From Styela clava (lineage: Eukaryota > Chordata > Ascidiacea > Stolidobranchia > Styelidae): 64,000 bases of DNA. Below the pieces are notes generated by a model. The model was given only the letters and a program-made list of their open reading frames with translations. It did not search any database and was not told the DNA's origin. Within the stretch, counting starts at the first letter, position 1. Every line of letters begins with the position of its first letter. The position numbers and the translations under genes are program-made. This document shows, one piece after another, positions 39,050-51,126 of this stretch. The stretch is from assembly GCF_964204865.1 (NCBI RefSeq), contig NC_135252.1, positions 11,925,383 through 11,989,382 on the forward strand. The letters run 5' to 3'.

Positions 39050-39357
39050 GAGTCTCGCTCGGCGAATAGCGCATTGTGGAAAGCGTTAGAAATACGCTCG
39101 TCATGGCACTTCTGATTACCCCGCGTGGGTTCGCATCCCATTGGAATGAAAATTACGTGCGACAGGATTACTGGATTCTTCTCGGTCGCAGGGTTAGCAC
39201 TTAGCCGTTGGTCAGTTACATCTTCTTCCACCCCCAAGACCATGCCTCCCAAACAAATAGCTGATAACTATTCCCATAACTAACCTGGACGAGGGGCTAT
39301 CGTTACGCATGTGATGGAGCCGTCTTATAGGCTCTTCTTTCCCTGGGATAAATATGA
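39050..39357 (+). mobile_element. tRNA-derived SINE, diverged copy
   Basis: This is the same family as the copy at 33.2-33.5 kb. It shares AAGCGTTAGAAATACGCT, CCGCGTGGGTTCGCATCCCA (a decayed B box), GGATTACTGGATTC and the tail GGGATAAATATGAAAT. Several substitutions and a changed head indicate an older insertion. Confidence 0.7.
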
Positions 39358-39886
39358 AATTCTCATTCATTTTGCAACTTTAAAAATCCAAAAACTGGAA
39401 TAAAGTCTCAAAAACGTTGCCGCCTCAGGTGGGCCTAATACGTAGACCACAAAATGCAGTCAGATGCGGATAAAATCATTCTCCTGTTGTATGATTCATC
39501 AGTGATATGAAAAAAGATGCACAAAAAATGAAATAATATGTATATATATGACAAATTTTGTTTTGGTATAATTTAGAGCAGTGATATTCGCAACCGATGG
39601 GTAAATTACCACTAGCTGTGACAAGCGTAAAATGTGCATTGGTGATGTTATTTAATCCCTGGTGCATTTTTTCACATTCTTTTGCATTGAAATGTTTCAT
39701 TTGGTAAATATCAGTGCTTTCCTTCAAACCGGTCGTCACTAACTTGGAACGCCACGGAGTGTGAGAAGTGTTCTCGGGGGATCATGACTTCTATAGTCCT
39801 CATTAATGACGGCTCTGTCTCAAGCGGAAGTGGGTATTGGAAAAAAAAAATTTGAAAACCACCCTCCCCTCTGCGCGCTTCTCCAT

Positions 39887-40162
39887 CTAGGACTTGACTG
39901 CGTCAAGATCTGATTTTTTACTATGATCGTTATGAATGCCCATACCTTGAGATGTCGGCTGTGGAAGTGAGATATCAACACTGTTGTTCTTCGCTTTCTG
40001 CAACTCACTGTTTGCCGGGTTCCTGCAAGGCACATTTTGGTGGGATTTTCTCTGTGGAGATAGCCCTATAATTTCGAAAAGTAGTTCTGCATTCTGAACT
40101 GTTAGATCTTCGGTGTCAATAGGTGTATCTTCTTCATTCTTCTTATGTTTATTGTCCATCAT
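39887..40162 (-). CDS. Unrecognised 91-residue open frame abutting a transposon end
   Basis: The open frame begins MMDNKHKKNEED, is highly polar (acidic start, then serine, asparagine and lysine), and ends DLDAVKS before TAG. Its ATG lies at 40162, directly against the TIR of the DNA transposon that starts at 40163. Any longer upstream exon would therefore have been separated from it by the insertion. There is no recognised domain and no hydrophobic segment. It may be the last exon of a disrupted gene or a chance frame. Confidence 0.3.
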   Translation of the reverse strand: MMDNKHKKNEEDTPIDTEDLTVQNAELLFEIIGLSPQRKSHQNVPCRNPANSELQKAKNNSVDISLPQPTSQGMGIHNDHSKKSDLDAVKS

Positions 40163-43050
40163 TCGCTGCTGTAGAACAAGACTGACTTATGTCCACTTTT
40201 TGAGATTTCACTTTTTTCAATTTTTTGAGGTTTTAAACTATGCTCTTTCAGATGCACATAAGCTTGACCCTTGAAACTGTATAGTTTAGATTAGAAGATA
40301 GCTTTAAATTATGTCCCTATGCTGTAGTGCAAGACTGACTTGTGTCTCATGGTGGGATTCAAGTCTCATTTGCTCTGTACAACTTTTTCGAACAACAGTG
40401 ACTTATGTCTCAAAAATAGGACATAAGTCTTGGTTCGCTGGTTGTTTTTTATGCAAAAGTAGCTTATGTCTACAAAAGTGGACATAAGCTCTAAACTCCC
40501 CAAGACAAATTTTAAATATACTGGGCATAAGCCTTTCCTTCATGCATGACTGCACAGACCCAGTAAAACCTTTCATAGTCTACTTATATCTGTCAAATTT
40601 AAGATTTTTTCAACCAATATGTGATATTAAATATTTCTGTTTGTGCTTTGATCATTAAGTTGACACCATATGTAATTTATTTCTGTTTTATATTTCATCA
40701 ACATACAAATGTCTGTTGCTACTTTTCAGGAGTGAACAGCTATTTGCTGAAACCCAATGCTGCTCAAAAATTAGCTCGAAATGTGCCTATTGTCTGAAAC
40801 TTATGCTGTAGATCTAATTTAGTTATGGTCAAACAAGGTCTACAGTTCTGTATTAGAATTCGATATGTTTTGTTTATTTCTCAGATATTTAGAATTTAAA
40901 TCTTTTGCTTAGTGTACCTGAATCTGAATTATGCCAAGAATTAAAACCGGTTGCTACGTTTCAACAGAAGCGTGGCGATTTGATAATGAACATGAGAGTG
41001 TTGTTGAAAGATGGTCATACAAAACATATGATGAGAATTGGCGAGATGCAAGAGTACATGGTAAAGTGACAGGACGACAGGGGAGAAGTGGATTGTTGAG
41101 TGGGCAGATGGAGATACAACACTTTTTGAATCAGGTTATTTGCTTTTGGAAGCAGGACGGCAGGATTTGCACCCAGACAATGAGATGCAGATGGTTGCTG
41201 AGAATGTTCAGATAGAAGATGAGCAAACAGAAAATAATGTAAACGAGTTAGTTAGATTTAATGAAGGAGATGAGCCAGAAAGCAGTGAGGATGATGTAGA
41301 TGAGGATATCTCAGTTGACGGTGACAGTGAATGGATTCCTGATCCCAAAAGGCCAGCATCACATTTTTTTTTTGATCAAGAATCTGATACATCTGAGGAT
41401 GAAGAATCTGGATTTCTGTGGATCGAACTGCTAAACAGATCAAACTGTCAGAATATGAAGAAGTTTATTTGACAAAAAATAACAAAAGATTATTCAAAGC
41501 AAAGTGTGGTGTTGTTGGTGACGAGCAAGCAAATCAAAATTCTGGTCAATTTTCCATAAATAAACCAATGAAAGATGCGGTTACTTAGGTACTTTTCGAT
41601 GAGGTACTATTCGATGATACACTGCCCTGGAGCAGCTGTGTTTCGGAATTTTAACAGCGTACAAAAGATGCCAAAACACAAAATTCCTGAAACACCAACA
41701 GTTGCTCAGACACCGACTGTGATGGAGGAAAAAAGAAAAAAGCGAAACCCAAATGAATGGAAAAGGACAACACTGAAAAGAAAATTAAATACCGGGATGC
41801 GCTTCTATGGAGACAAAACACATTCTTCTTCGGATGAAAGAGTCTGTATACCAAGATCACCCTGCTGGGCTGGTTGCAGGCACAATTGTCGTTCTAAAAT
41901 TTCAGAAGAGGAGCGAAAAATCATTTGTAGTGCTTTCTGGGACCTCGCGTCATATGACATGCAAGTTTCGTACATTGGGAAATATGTAAAGAGAGTTCCA
42001 GTCCAAAGGCTAAAGAACCACAAAAGAAACTCCATCACTAGCAAGAAGAGACAAAGACAAATGAGTCGTCTCTATAGATTGGAATACGAATAATTAGTGC
42101 GGGTGTGTCAAAAGTTTTTTCTTTCCACTCTTTCAGTATCAGAGAAAAGGGTAAGATCGGCACTCGATAAAATAGCATCTAGTGGGGAGACTACTACCAG
42201 ATTGAAGAGGCAGTCATGGAAATCAGAAGAAGGTGGATGAAAGCAGAGAAGCACCAGTTATCGAGCACATCAAGCTCTTTAAAACTGTGGAGAGCCATTA
42301 TGTCAGGAGCACGTCAAAATTTGAATATCTGGAGGAGGGACTTTCACTGTCCAGAATGTAGAGGATGTATGTCGACTGGTGCAATGAAAAGAATATTTCC
42401 CCAGAAAACTATTCTTTTTATGGCATAGTATTCAATACCAAATTCAATATTAAATTCCATAAACTTAAACATGACACATGTGCCGCATATGACAATACTC
42501 CCCAAAGAGCATTAACAGACGAAATGCTTCAAGAGCAAGAAATTCATTTAAGTGAAAAGAGTGAAGTCAGAAAATTAAAAAAAAGCTTAAAAGAGTTGGC
42601 ACAAAACGACCCGACAACTGTTGTAGCAGCCTTCGACATGGAAAAAACTTTGTTATTGCACCACGGGCCAACATCGTCGTTCTATTACTCCCTGCGATTA
42701 CGAGTCACCAATTTCACAGTTACTAACATTGTCACTAAAAACTCGCCCTGTTATTTGTGGAACGAAGCTGAGGGTAAAAAGAGTGCATGCGAAGTAGCAA
42801 GCTCCCTTTTCAAGTATATAGAACAACTGAAAAACATGGGCATTAAAAATATCCACTTCTTTAGTGATCGTTGTACCGGTTAAAACAACAACAGGAGGGT
42901 TGTGATTATGTTGTCTTTCGCTATGCGATCTCTTGGGCTGGATGAATTAACAATGAACTATTTGATAACCGGGCACTCTCAGAACGAAAATGACACAACA
43001 CACTCAATCATTGAAACTCACACGAAAAACCAACTAGTATTTATTACCGC

Positions 43051-43763
43051 GGTTGGATATTTGGACTAGAGTTCTAGCGTTTGACTTTAGCGTACTGTAG
43101 ACTCCGACACTTTTGCTTGGTGCAAACAATAATACTTTGATACGATCTTAGTTGAACCTTGCAAAATCCCTCCCCAGTTCCACACTGTCAAACAATCTGA
43201 ATTACTTTGAAACTTATATTGAAAAGGTTCCACAGCACTTTAAATGTCGAAAGTTAATCATCAAGCAGCAAATCCAGAAATAATGACAGTAAACATATAG
43301 GTAACTTGCAGGTGTAGATAACGTCTTGAGAACAAATACGAAACGTCCAAACCGGGGTAATGGGTACCCTAACGGGGGTTTTACAAAAGTGAACAACTTA
43401 AATCACAATTAAGATAAATAACTTATCTGCAAATAAATAACAATAAGGGACATTCAGTGGAGCTATAATTCGTATTCAATCATAAACATATAACTAGTCT
43501 GAATGCAATAGCCCTAAACAACTAAAAACAAAATCTAATGGTCACGGTAACTAAACTAAGTCATACGCAACCTACTGCATTACAACCATAATCTAGGAAT
43601 TACAGTTACAAACGGCACTTCTCGATAATCAAAGATGCTCGCCGACTTCTGCAAGTCTAGAAACGTCTCGATGTGACATCACAAATTGAGCAACGCGATT
43701 GCGACACTATGTTGTAAACAACTTGATTACAAAATGAAATTTGATTATTAGCAGTCCGTAACA
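43051..43763 (-). repeat. 3' LTR of the BEL/Pao element
   Basis: 713 bp. On the minus strand it starts TGTTACGGACTGC and should end CCAACA; here the last bases read CCAACC (one change from the other copy). It lacks the insertions seen in the other LTR, for example the C-run and the repeated GGGTAATGGGTA segment. Confidence 0.9.
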
Positions 43764-44046
43764 TTCCGGCCCCAAATAACTTAACATTGAAAGGTTAAGT
43801 TATTTTACCATAATAAAGGAAAGGACTGCGACACAAAAAATCTTAAATAAATTTAACTAAGATTTGAATTTTATCGTGCCTTATAAACAGATGAACTTTC
43901 AAAAAACAAGAAAGAAAGAAATTATTAATACAACGAAACATATGTATACATGACCAAGTATTTGAATGTAACAATAACGTCATGCCTCAGCAGCCTCTAA
44001 AAGGCATAACTTTCTAATGTCTCTCAAAAAAGTCGAAGTTGCAGTT

Positions 44047-46838
44047 TTAAGTTTGACTCTTCGTACTACCATTAGAGTCAGGATACGTATACACAACAAG
44101 TGCTTCAGGCCAGATTCCTCGGCTTAATATTTCATCCACCATCAACACCACATCTCCTATCTTGAAATTAGGAACAGGTTGCATACTTGCATCCACTTCT
44201 GGCGTTGTTACAGTAGTGGGAGATACGCTCTGATCCAGCGTGACCAAAACTGGTTACACATCCACTGAACAGTTCGCCAGGATTTCTTGTAACCATCAGC
44301 TTTGATGAAAATGTCCGGCGGTAAGGAAGAATCCAAACTCCCAGTGAGAAGCGACATGGGAGTTAACGTTGTAGAATCATCTGGGTCCTCATTGACAGGT
44401 GTTAGAGGACGGTTGTTTGGAATCCATTCGATTTCTACCATCAGAGAATGTAAAGATTCATCACTGAGTACACGCTCATTTGTAAGAAAACGCACTATTT
44501 TTCGCACAGAGCGAATCATTCTTTCGAACACACCACCTTGGTGGCTGCTGGCGGGTGGATTCCATTTCCATTCAACTTCCTTCTGACAAAGACAGTCATG
44601 TATTTGTTGCTTGTTCCACCTCCTGATTCCTGTACGAAGCTCTTTCTCTGCTCCAACAAATGTAGAAGCATTGTCACTGACAATTTGTTTTGTCGTTGAA
44701 CCACGGCGATATAAGAATCGAAACAATGCTTGAATAAACGAGCTAGTTTCTAGTGAATAAACTACTTCAATATGAACAGCTCGGGTTGCAAGACATGTAA
44801 AAACACAAATCCAACGTTCCACATTACTGCGTCCCATTTTGGACAAGACAGGGCCCATGTAATCTAAGCCCACATAGGTGAAAGGTTTGTGGTGTGGAGT
44901 GACTCTACTCTTAGGTAGAGGTGCCATTAATTGTTCACCAGTCTTGGCTTTCCAGCGACGACATTGCCTGCAAGTGCGTAGATAATGTCGAACGGTCGAG
45001 TGACCATTGACAATCCAATACCGCTCTCTCGTTGCGGCAAGAACATGTTGAGTACCACAATGTCCGTGCTGTTTGTGAAAGAAGTCAATCAACAAACCAG
45101 TTACATGGTGTCTTTTTGGAAGAATCACGGGATGTTTTGAATATTCTGGCAAAGGGGAACTCTGCAAACGGCCACCAACACGTAAGATGCCATTTACAAG
45201 AATTGGGCGAAGTTTCTGCAAATTGTTGACATTCAACTTAACATTTCCTTGGTTCTTGATTGCATCAGCACAAGAACTGAAATCCTCAAAACTTAATATC
45301 ACATCTTTAAAGCAATGCGATTGCACAAGTTTGACAACCGCATCAGTTGTTCGGCAAAATTCTTTCACAGTCAAAAAACCCTTTTGTTTTGACTGCTCAT
45401 GCATTGAACTCCGCTTGTACTTCAGAAAGCGGATGTATCGCAAAATCCAAATAACTGCTCGAAGAAGTTTAGTGAAGGAAGAGTACATAACCAACAACCG
45501 ATCCAATTCATGAACAGTTTCTTGAGTCGAAATGTTGACCCTTGCTTCTTTCTTCAGTTCGGGATCATTTTCATTCAAGGGGGGTAATACGACAGGTCGT
45601 ATAGGCCATTTCGCTTCACTCTCTCGCAAGCAGAGTGGACCATTGAACCACAATTCAGCACGATTGACTTTGTCTGGCATAAGTCCGCGGGACGCCAGTG
45701 TTACGCTTAGAGTTAACGTGTCTCCATCGGTCAGGAGTTGTGTGCTTATTGATAAGAGCTATCCGATTGGCAATGAATATTTGAAAACGACGAGATTTGT
45801 TATTAATGTATTGCAAAACAGACGTTGAATCCGTCCAATAAACAACGCGATCTATTGATAATTCAAGCTCCTCAACTATCAATCGAGCAAGTTTCACTCC
45901 AACTACTGCAGCGGATAGTTCCAAGCGCGGAATAGTCATTGGTTTAGATGGGGACACACGTGATTTGCCCATAACAAAGGAAACACAATTTGTTGTGTCA
46001 TCGGGAGTACGCATATAGCAAACTGAGCCGTACCCCAGTTCACTAGCATCACAAAAACAATGCAACTCAATCCCAGTAACACCAGAGAGAGATTTAATGC
46101 ATCTTGGAATTGTTACAGATTCAAGTTGTGGTAGACAGCTTTTCCAAGTTGTCCAAGTCCTTTCATATTCCGGAGGAATTGCGTCATCCCATCCGAGCTC
46201 AAGTACACATAGTCTCTGCATTAATTTCTTCATCGATAGGAAGAACAGTTGAAGAAATCCCATTGGATCATAAAGTTGACTAACCATAGAAAGAATTTCA
46301 CGGCGTGTGGAAGGCTTCGGGGTAACATTAACTCTAATTTCGAAGTTATCAGTGGAGGTATTCCAATAGACACCAAGAGCACGGTCTACGGGAAGATCAT
46401 CAAAATCGAGCTTTTTGACTGATGGAGCCAAGTCACCTTGTTCAACAGCGGGAAGGACTTGTCGAGAGTTACTCAGAAACTTTGTGAGAGTAAATCCGCC
46501 TGATTTGAGTAATAGAATTAATTCATCAATCAGAGTTTTGATGTCATCGAAGACATTGACTTCAAAAGATCATCAACATCAAAAATTGTTTAATACAGTC
46601 GAAATTGTTTCAGAACTGGCATTTGATTCATTAAGCTTAGCAACAGTTTTAAGAGCATACGTTACACAAGGTGGACTAGAAGTTGCACCAAAGATATGTA
46701 CATTCATTCGGTGATCTTTAGGGATTCGTGTGATATCTCCCTTTGACCACCATAGAAAACAAAAGAGAATCACGGTCAACAGGATCCACCAAAACTTGGT
46801 GAAAATTTTTCTTGGCGGAAACGCAATAACGTTCCAAT
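44047..46838 (-). pseudogene. BEL/Pao pol, 3' half: RT end, RNase H, integrase
   Basis: Minus-strand pieces, 5' to 3'. The end of the reverse transcriptase (about 46600-46560) carries VDDLLKS, although the residue before VDD is Asp where Tyr is usual; a frame change follows at once. 46431-45655 holds the rest of the polymerase and RNase H (LYDPMGFL, HCFCDASELGYG, YWTDSTSVLQYI). 45680-44208 is a 490-residue open frame with the BEL integrase: a zinc-binding H..H..CRQC region, then VGLDYMGPV, IVSDNAS and HQGGVFERMIRSV, which give the D, D and E of the active site. 44247-44047 holds the short C-terminal DUF5641-like end (FKIGDVVLM). The integrase frame is intact, the rest is broken. Confidence 0.88.
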
Positions 46839-49800
46839 CAAACTGCTGGCCAAATTAGGACCAGGCAACAGATTCGCATTAAGAGAAGTACCATTATATA
46901 CTTTGGAGAATTGAACACTACACGGAATTTGGGTCCAACAGCATGATGGCATATGTAAAATGTTTTATCAGGATCATAAACATGTTCATCAGAAAGCTCA
47001 GTTGCGTGGCCCTTTTCCAAAGCTTCATTCATCTTTGCTGTGTATTTTTGGAACAGTTCGTCATCACGCTCAAATTTGCGTTTCAAAGAATTCAGGCGAT
47101 TTTCTGCAACACGACGATTATACGGCATTTTTACATTATCGTCACACCAGGGCAAGCGCACCTGAATATGACCATTAACTTTGGTGACAGAAGAGTCAAG
47201 AATGGACAATGCGCGATGATCCTCAATAGAATAAGCAATGTCATCCGAGCTAGGTGCTCGGTCTTCTATAAAATCATAATCAAACATCTGTTTATGCAAC
47301 ATATCGTCACTGCTCAAAGCAAAATTGACTGAAGATACAGGTTTAGTTTGAATCAAACCAGAGTCCAACCGAGACCTGTCCTAACCGCTCGGGGTTGATC
47401 AGAAGTGCTCTTTCGCATGTCAATTACTTCATGAGCTGTCTGTGTGCCAGCGCCAATCAGTAAGTCGACGTCACCATGGCCAACATGTGGGAAATTCAAG
47501 CCCAATAAATGATTATATAGCGTTTCACGTCATTGTTCGTAGGAATACTCGATTCAACTTTTGGCAACTTATCAACTGCAAAACATCATTGATCAGAATT
47601 GCTTTATTCTCTTTTATGCCTTTCAGAGACAGATTTACAATATTTCCATTTAACATTTGCGTACCATTCATACCACAAACATTGCGTGTTACATCTACTC
47701 CTTTTATTTCTAGTTTGTCAAGGAGTCGTTTAGTACAAAATGTTGTGTCTGACCCTTCATCAAGAAACGCATATGTTTTCACTTTATTCTCGTTATGCCG
47801 GCCCCATACAACAACTGGGACAACTTTGAATCTAACATTTGGACTTGTATGAACAGTGGTTGAAGACACACTCGCATTATCTATTTTACTTGGACTGTTG
47901 GTTTGACATGTAGAATCCCTTTTTGCATCAATGTATGACGACTGAGTTTGAGACTTCGTGACATTTCTATGTAATAATGAATGGTGATGTTTTCCACAAT
48001 GTTTGCATTTGTGCATGGATTTACAATCTTTACTTCCATGACCCTTACTTGAACAGTTAAAACACAGTCTTGCCCTTTTTACCAAGTCCCACTTATCTGA
48101 AATAGGCTTATCGTGAAAACCAACACATTTCCACAATGGGTGAATCAAAGAACAACATACACATTTCTGTTTATTAGCAATGAATCTGGGCTCATCCTCC
48201 AAATTGGAAGAGTGAGTCGTATTCGAGTACCCTCTGTGGTTTTCTGGGTTTTATATTAGGTTTGGTAAATCGTTTAGATCGTTTTTCTGCAATTATCCTA
48301 CCCATTGGGTCATTTACAGCAGTAATTTTCTCTTCGAGAAAACAAATTAGCTCTTGAAATGTAGCAAAATTTAATCTTCCAATCACCCGATCATGAAATT
48401 TTACCTCAAGATGTAGTCTACGGAAAACATCAAGAATGACGCTAGATGAATTAAGATCACTTGCACATCCCCATTGTCCCAGAATGATTTGACAATTAAG
48501 TAGCTCCGTTGTGAAGTCGCTGAGGCTCTCTTTATCTTCTTGAATTTGAGGGCCTTTCGTAACAGCATCCAAGTGAGCTTCGACAACAATATGACGTTGA
48601 CCAAATCGAGTTTCAAGAAGACTCAATGCCCTTTGCCAGCCTTCAGTACGATTTTTGTAAGACCCTCAAGATCGAATAACCTTGTGTGCCTGACCCGTGC
48701 ACATATCGAGTAAATAACGTAATTAAACTGCTGGATCAGGCACCTGAGTCAATATAGTCTCTTTGAACGTTTTGACAAATTGAAAATAGTTCAGAGGCGA
48801 TCCATCGAAATGCTCCAATTGTCGTTTTGGAAGTGTGAATCCTTGATGAATGAGAGCATTAATATCACGTAGATAATGACCAACTTCATTGGCTTGACTT
48901 TGCATGTTACCTTGATATTCTGTTATTCGAAAAAGAATCGAACTTTGTAGAGGCATATCGAATTGATTCCTCAACAATTGTGGTAGGTATCATCAAGCCG
49001 GATGATCTTGTCCGAAAGTCATTTAGTGGAGAAGGTCGATTATTGAGTACAGTACCAGCTGGTTGTGGCGTAGTTGATTCTGTCCTTTTCCCCAATCCTC
49101 TAGTAACACCATGGGCATCTGCATCAGAATTTACGATAAGCAAGGTAGCCGAAAAACCAGAACTGACATTTGTCAACATTTTGGGTGGGGAAACTTGTTG
49201 TTGTTCATTACTCACTTCAAGCAGATTCGAAGCAGACATTGAACGTACTGGCATGTTCGCCGAATATTTCCGAATTCCTTTTGGTGGAAGTGTCCGCCGA
49301 CTCATATCACTCCGAAAGGAACGTACAGAATGACTGTCCACATTGGAGTCGATTTCAATTGCAAATTCTGCTATTTGTGCAGACCCTCTCTAAAGCTTTG
49401 GGTTCGATCTCAATCATTCGTTTCTCCAATTCCAGTTCTGCCTCCGCCTTCCGTTTTTCCAATTCTAGTCTGCTGTTTGTCGCCTCTGCCTCCGCTTCGC
49501 GGAGCGCTAATTGGTTTTCTTTCTCCAACCTCTTTGTTTCTAAGTCTATCAGTTTTCTATTTCTTGATCTGGAAGATGATGATTTTTGACTACTTGACGG
49601 ACTGCGACGCGGCAGTCTCGCAATACCACTCAATGATTTAAGTATACCGCTTGCTCCACATTCTTGAAGATAATTTTGATATTGGGAGTCAACTTGAACT
49701 TTTCGATGCATTACTTCATTTCTCCCAGCTAAGGCATCTTCCTTTTGCGTAACACTTTCCTCAGTGTCCGTCTTGAAATCTTCAATTTTTTTTACACAGG

Positions 49801-50007
49801 TTGACGCAGTCCTGCACTGCGGCATAAAATATTTCCTTTTTGTCAGTGACAAGCTTGTAGTTCGTTGTTGCGACATTAACTGGTTAATTTCTTTGTTAAT
49901 ATTAACCACATTTTGTATCATATTGTTTAATGATCAAATCATGTCAGTAAGACCTCCAGTTTTTTGTTGTGATGTTGTTGAAACTGTTTCCTCGCTTTCA
50001 TTAGACA
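46838..50007 (-). pseudogene. BEL/Pao gag, zinc knuckle, protease and RT start
   Basis: The likely start at 50007 (MSNESEETVST) meets an in-frame stop after about 24 codons. Gag-like pieces follow at 49921-49355 (Glu/Arg-rich coiled coil), 49341-48907, 48977-48723 (HFDGSPLNYFQFVKTF, the DUF1759-type capsid signature) and 48626-48192. 48202-47525 has a CCHC knuckle (CFNCSSKGHGSKDC), a second Cys/His pair (CKHCGKHHH) and the aspartic protease region (FLDEGSDTTF). 47368-46838 contains the start of the polymerase region (RLPWCDDNVKMPYNRR, then VGPKFRVVFNSP). At least five frame breaks separate these parts. Confidence 0.85.
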
Positions 50008-50197
50008 TCTTGCTTCTTTCAGATACTACAAATGCGAGTGCACCGTATTGAAGTCGGCAATAATTCAGCAAAACCTTTTGTTAAACTGAGTGATGAAACA
50101 AGAATTAGCAGTTTTTGCACTTATTCAGCAATTAACAAGAATAGCTGTCAAATTCTTCTAAGAAGTCTAGTGATCCAGGTTGAAGTTTTGTAAAAAA

Positions 50198-50970
50198 TGT
50201 TGGATATTTGGACTAGAGTTCTAGCGTTTGACTTTAGCGTACTATAGACTCCGAATCATTTGCTCGGTGCAAACAATAATACTTTGATACGATCTTAGTT
50301 GAACCTTGCAAAATCCCCCCCCCCCCTCCCAGTTCCACACTGTCAAACAATCTGAATTACTTTGAAACTTATATTGAAAAGGTTCCACAGCACTTTAAAT
50401 GTCGAAAGTTAATCATCAAGCAGCAAATCCAGAAATAATGACAGTAAACATATAGGTAACTTGCAGGTGTAGATAACGTCTTGAGAACAAATACGAAACG
50501 TCCAAACCGGGGTAATGGGTAACTAGTATCGTAACGGGTAATGGGTATGCTAACGGGGGTTTTACAAAAGTGAACAACTTAAATCACAATTAGGATAAAT
50601 AACTTAACTGCAAATAAATAACAATAAGGGACATTCAGTGGAGCTATAATTCGTATTCAATCATAAACATATAACTAGTCTGAATGCAATAGCCCTAAAC
50701 AACTAAAAACAAAATCTAATAGTCACGGTAACTAAACTAAGTCATACGCAACCTACTGCATTACAACCATAATCTAGCAATTACAGTTACAAACGCCACG
50801 TCTCGATAATCAAAGATGCTCGCCGACTTCTGCAAGTCTAGAAACGTCTCGATGTGACATCACAAAGGGGTACACGTAAATAAATTGAGCAACGCGATTG
50901 CGACACTATAATGTAAAGTTGTAAACAACTTGATTACAAAATGAAATTTGATTATTAGCAGTCCGTAACA
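50198..50970 (-). repeat. 5' LTR of the BEL/Pao element
   Basis: 773 bp. On the + strand it begins TGTTGGATATTTGG and ends CCGTAACA, so it has the usual TG...CA ends. It differs from the 3' LTR mainly by indels: a C-tract at about 50317-50331, a local duplication around GGGTAATGGGTA (50512-50550), a short insertion near 50868-50884 and another at about 50910. Substitutions are few. Confidence 0.9.
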
Positions 50971-51126
50971 ACCGCTCAGTGGGAGACTGCCATACGCATG
51001 TCCTTTGCTTCAACTCGAGCGGAAGTAAATATGCAAAATCATGACGACTTCATTGATTTTGAAAATGCAGAGGCCCTTCCACAATATAGTGATGTTTTGA
51101 AAAATACTCTGCAAGTCTTGGGATAA

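Larger units (their letters stand above)
43051..50970 (-). mobile_element. BEL/Pao LTR retrotransposon, full length, degraded
   Basis: Two long terminal repeats in the same orientation bound the element (43051-43763 and 50198-50970). The 5-bp word ACCGC lies directly outside each (43046-43050 and 50971-50975), the duplication size expected for BEL/Pao. It reads on the minus strand, so the right repeat is the 5' LTR. A purine-rich tract (GGGGCCGGAA on the minus strand, about 43764-43773) next to the left repeat fits a polypurine tract. The internal frames show gag, zinc knuckle, protease, reverse transcriptase, RNase H and integrase in BEL/Pao order. They are split by several stops and frameshifts, so the copy is inactive. 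Confidence 0.93.
40931..51126 (+). pseudogene. DDE-like transposase, broken and interrupted
   Basis: Open pieces occur at 40931-41215, 41140-41472 (acidic, rich in Glu, Asp and Ser), 41575-42093 (basic, with a CWAGCRHNC cysteine cluster), 42365-42880 and 42884-43050. The last continues after the inserted retroelement at 50976-51123. Candidate acidic residues are Asp in AAFDMEKT (codon 42635-42637), Asp in FFSDRCTG (42866-42868) and Glu in HSIIET (43013-43015), spaced 77 and 49 codons apart. This layout (FDxEK..., SDxxxGG..., HSxNExDxxHxxIE) is shared by uncharacterised animal transposase-like proteins I have seen, but I cannot name the superfamily. Damage: an in-frame TAA at 42881-42883 directly after the second Asp motif, frame changes between the first pieces, and the insertion at 43050. 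The end piece begins AQWETA and ends DFIDFE...LQVLG before a stop. Confidence 0.6.
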
